In this document: positions 12,111 through 13,124 of the stretch, one piece after another
Numbering within the stretch: the stretch's first letter is position 1
How the letters are laid out: the number at the start of each line of letters is the position of its first letter
Assembly: GCA_938049125.1 (NCBI GenBank)
Contig: CALICR010000183.1
Coordinates: forward strand, 1-13,124
From: an uncultured Clostridia bacterium
GTDB lineage: Bacteria; Bacillota; Clostridia; Oscillospirales; Oscillospiraceae
DNA length: 13,124 bases
Reading direction: 5' to 3'
Program-made: the position numbers and the translations under genes
Notes under the pieces: generated by a model
The model's database searches: none
Seen by the model: the letters and a program-made list of their open reading frames with translations, nothing else
What the model was told of the DNA's origin: nothing

Positions 12111-13103
12111 TTATTTCGTCAGATCCCGGAACCGGTAAATCGTGGTCTCCCGGTAAGTTTCCCCTATGCGTACTACAACAGACGGGAAATTCCCGTGCCG
12201 CATGGCGTTGGGATAGTACTCCGCCTCCATGCACACGAAGCAGCGGCCCTCGTAGACCGCGCCGTCCTTGCCCTTCGTGGGCTGCCGGAACGCGGCGCTG
12301 TAGAGCTGCATCCCGGGATAGGTGGTCTCCAGCGTCATAGCCAGCCTGTCGCCCCGCAGCTCCGCCACGGGCCGCAGGCCGCTGCCGTTCAGGCAGAAGT
12401 TGTGGTCATAGCCGCCGGGCCCCTCGAGCATGGGGTCGAGGATGTCGCGCCCCAGGGGCTTCTCCTGCCGGAAGTCGAAGCAGGTGCCCGCCACGGGCAG
12501 CAGCTTTCCCGTGGGCATCCCGCCGTCGCTCTCGGCGTAGGCGTCCGCGTCCACCCGCAGCGTGTGGTCCAGGATGGAGCCGCCGCCGTTGAGGTTGAAG
12601 TAGCCGTGGCTCGTGAGGTTCACCACGGTATCCTTGTCCGGCGCGGCCTCATAGTCGATGCGCAGGCCGTTGTCCTCGGTGATCGTGTAGGTCACGGTGA
12701 CGGGCAGGTTGCCGGGATACCCCTCCTCGCCGTCCGGCGAGAAATAGCGCAGCCGCAGGGTACTCTCCCCCACAGGCTCCGCGGTCCAGCGCTTCTGGTG
12801 GAAGCCTGTCAGGCCGCCGTGGATGTGATTCCCCACCGGACAGTTGGGCGTCAGATGATACGCGGTACCGTCGATGGTGAAGCTTGCGCCCTCGATGCGG
12901 TTGGCATGGCGGCCGATAAGACCGCCGTAGCACCCGGCGCTGTGCTGCCGGTACTCCTCCTCGGTGTCAAAGCCGAGGACCACGTCGATGCGCCCCGCTC
13001 CGGCGGGCACGCGCAGCCGCTGGAGCGTCGCGCCGAAGGCCAGAATGTCCGCCTCCATGCCCGCGGCGTTGCGGATGGTAAATACTTTCTGTTTTTCGTT
13101 CAT
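12111..13103 (-). CDS. galM: Aldose 1-epimerase (mutarotase)
   Basis: Interconverts alpha and beta anomers of aldoses such as galactose or glucose in the cytoplasm. 330 residues, normal for GalM. Motifs in order: GLIGRHANRIEG (61-72, with Arg65), GNHIHGG (91-97, His95), NLTSHGYFNL (162-171, the catalytic acid is probably His166), YDHNF (232-236, Asp233) and CMEAEYYPNAMRHGNFPS (291-308), where Glu293 fits the catalytic base. The ATG at 13103 has GGGAGGAGG upstream, seven bases away. It is convergent with yjbQ and has its own terminator. Its promoter lies beyond the window edge, and no Leloir-pathway partner is visible. Confidence 0.95.
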   Translation of the reverse strand: MNEKQKVFTIRNAAGMEADILAFGATLQRLRVPAGAGRIDVVLGFDTEEEYRQHSAGCYGGLIGRHANRIEGASFTIDGTAYHLTPNCPVGNHIHGGLTGFHQKRWTAEPVGESTLRLRYFSPDGEEGYPGNLPVTVTYTITEDNGLRIDYEAAPDKDTVVNLTSHGYFNLNGGGSILDHTLRVDADAYAESDGGMPTGKLLPVAGTCFDFRQEKPLGRDILDPMLEGPGGYDHNFCLNGSGLRPVAELRGDRLAMTLETTYPGMQLYSAAFRQPTKGKDGAVYEGRCFVCMEAEYYPNAMRHGNFPSVVVRIGETYRETTIYRFRDLTK

Positions 13104-13124
13104 GTCAAGCCTCCTCCCGGGATT

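Noticed and set aside
11782..12234. 150-codon minus-strand open frame with repeated PSDGG-like segments
   Set aside because: The repeats come from the GC hairpins; the frame crosses the galM terminator and the galM 3' end.

Overview
The window looks like a chromosomal segment of a GC-rich Clostridia-type Firmicute, probably near the Oscillospiraceae. Coding regions are very GC-rich with C- or G-ending codons. Almost every gene has a strong GGAGG-type Shine-Dalgarno, there is an SLH-domain envelope protein, and promoters are AT-rich sigma-A type. The taxonomic call is inference; no rRNA or tRNA is present.

Layout. (1) 1-4261, leftward: a shikimate/tyrosine operon aroF-tyrA-aroB-aroA, with aroA cut by the window edge. 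Every junction is a 4-nt start/stop overlap. It is preceded by a sigma-A promoter, a 20-residue leader peptide with 11 aromatic residues (5 Phe, 5 Tyr, 1 Trp), and an intrinsic terminator. An upstream RNA arm can pair with the terminator's 5' arm, and the leader codons can in turn sequester that arm. This is a complete ribosome-mediated attenuator and the strongest find here. (2) 4341-6741, leftward: a SEDS glycosyltransferase (RodA/FtsW type) with its own promoter, then a secreted Ig-like/SLH protein whose ribosome binding site lies inside a terminator-like hairpin. (3) 6742-7945, about 1.2 kb without a convincing gene: a tandem 157-bp palindrome-rich repeat, two good promoters facing away from each other, a pyrimidine tract and a run of DnaA-box-like 9-mers. 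(4) 7946-8780: a nitrilase-superfamily amidase and a terminator shared with the convergent regulator gene. (5) 8786-11817: a divergent module. A KpsF/GutQ-like SIS isomerase gene and a DeoR-family regulator gene run left; a non-canonical triosephosphate-isomerase-fold protein and a long YjbQ-family protein run right. The shared promoter region has three CGAAAAT sites. (6) 11818-13103: hairpin repeats, then galM (aldose 1-epimerase) running left.

How it works together. The aro operon supplies the first committed step (DAHP synthase), two other shikimate steps and the tyrosine branch dehydrogenase, and is probably tuned by Phe/Tyr supply through the leader peptide. The SIS/DeoR/TIM/YjbQ module reads as a regulated phosphosugar pathway: two isomerase folds, a regulator family that usually senses sugar phosphates, and a YjbQ protein of uncertain function. 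Its substrate cannot be named from sequence alone.
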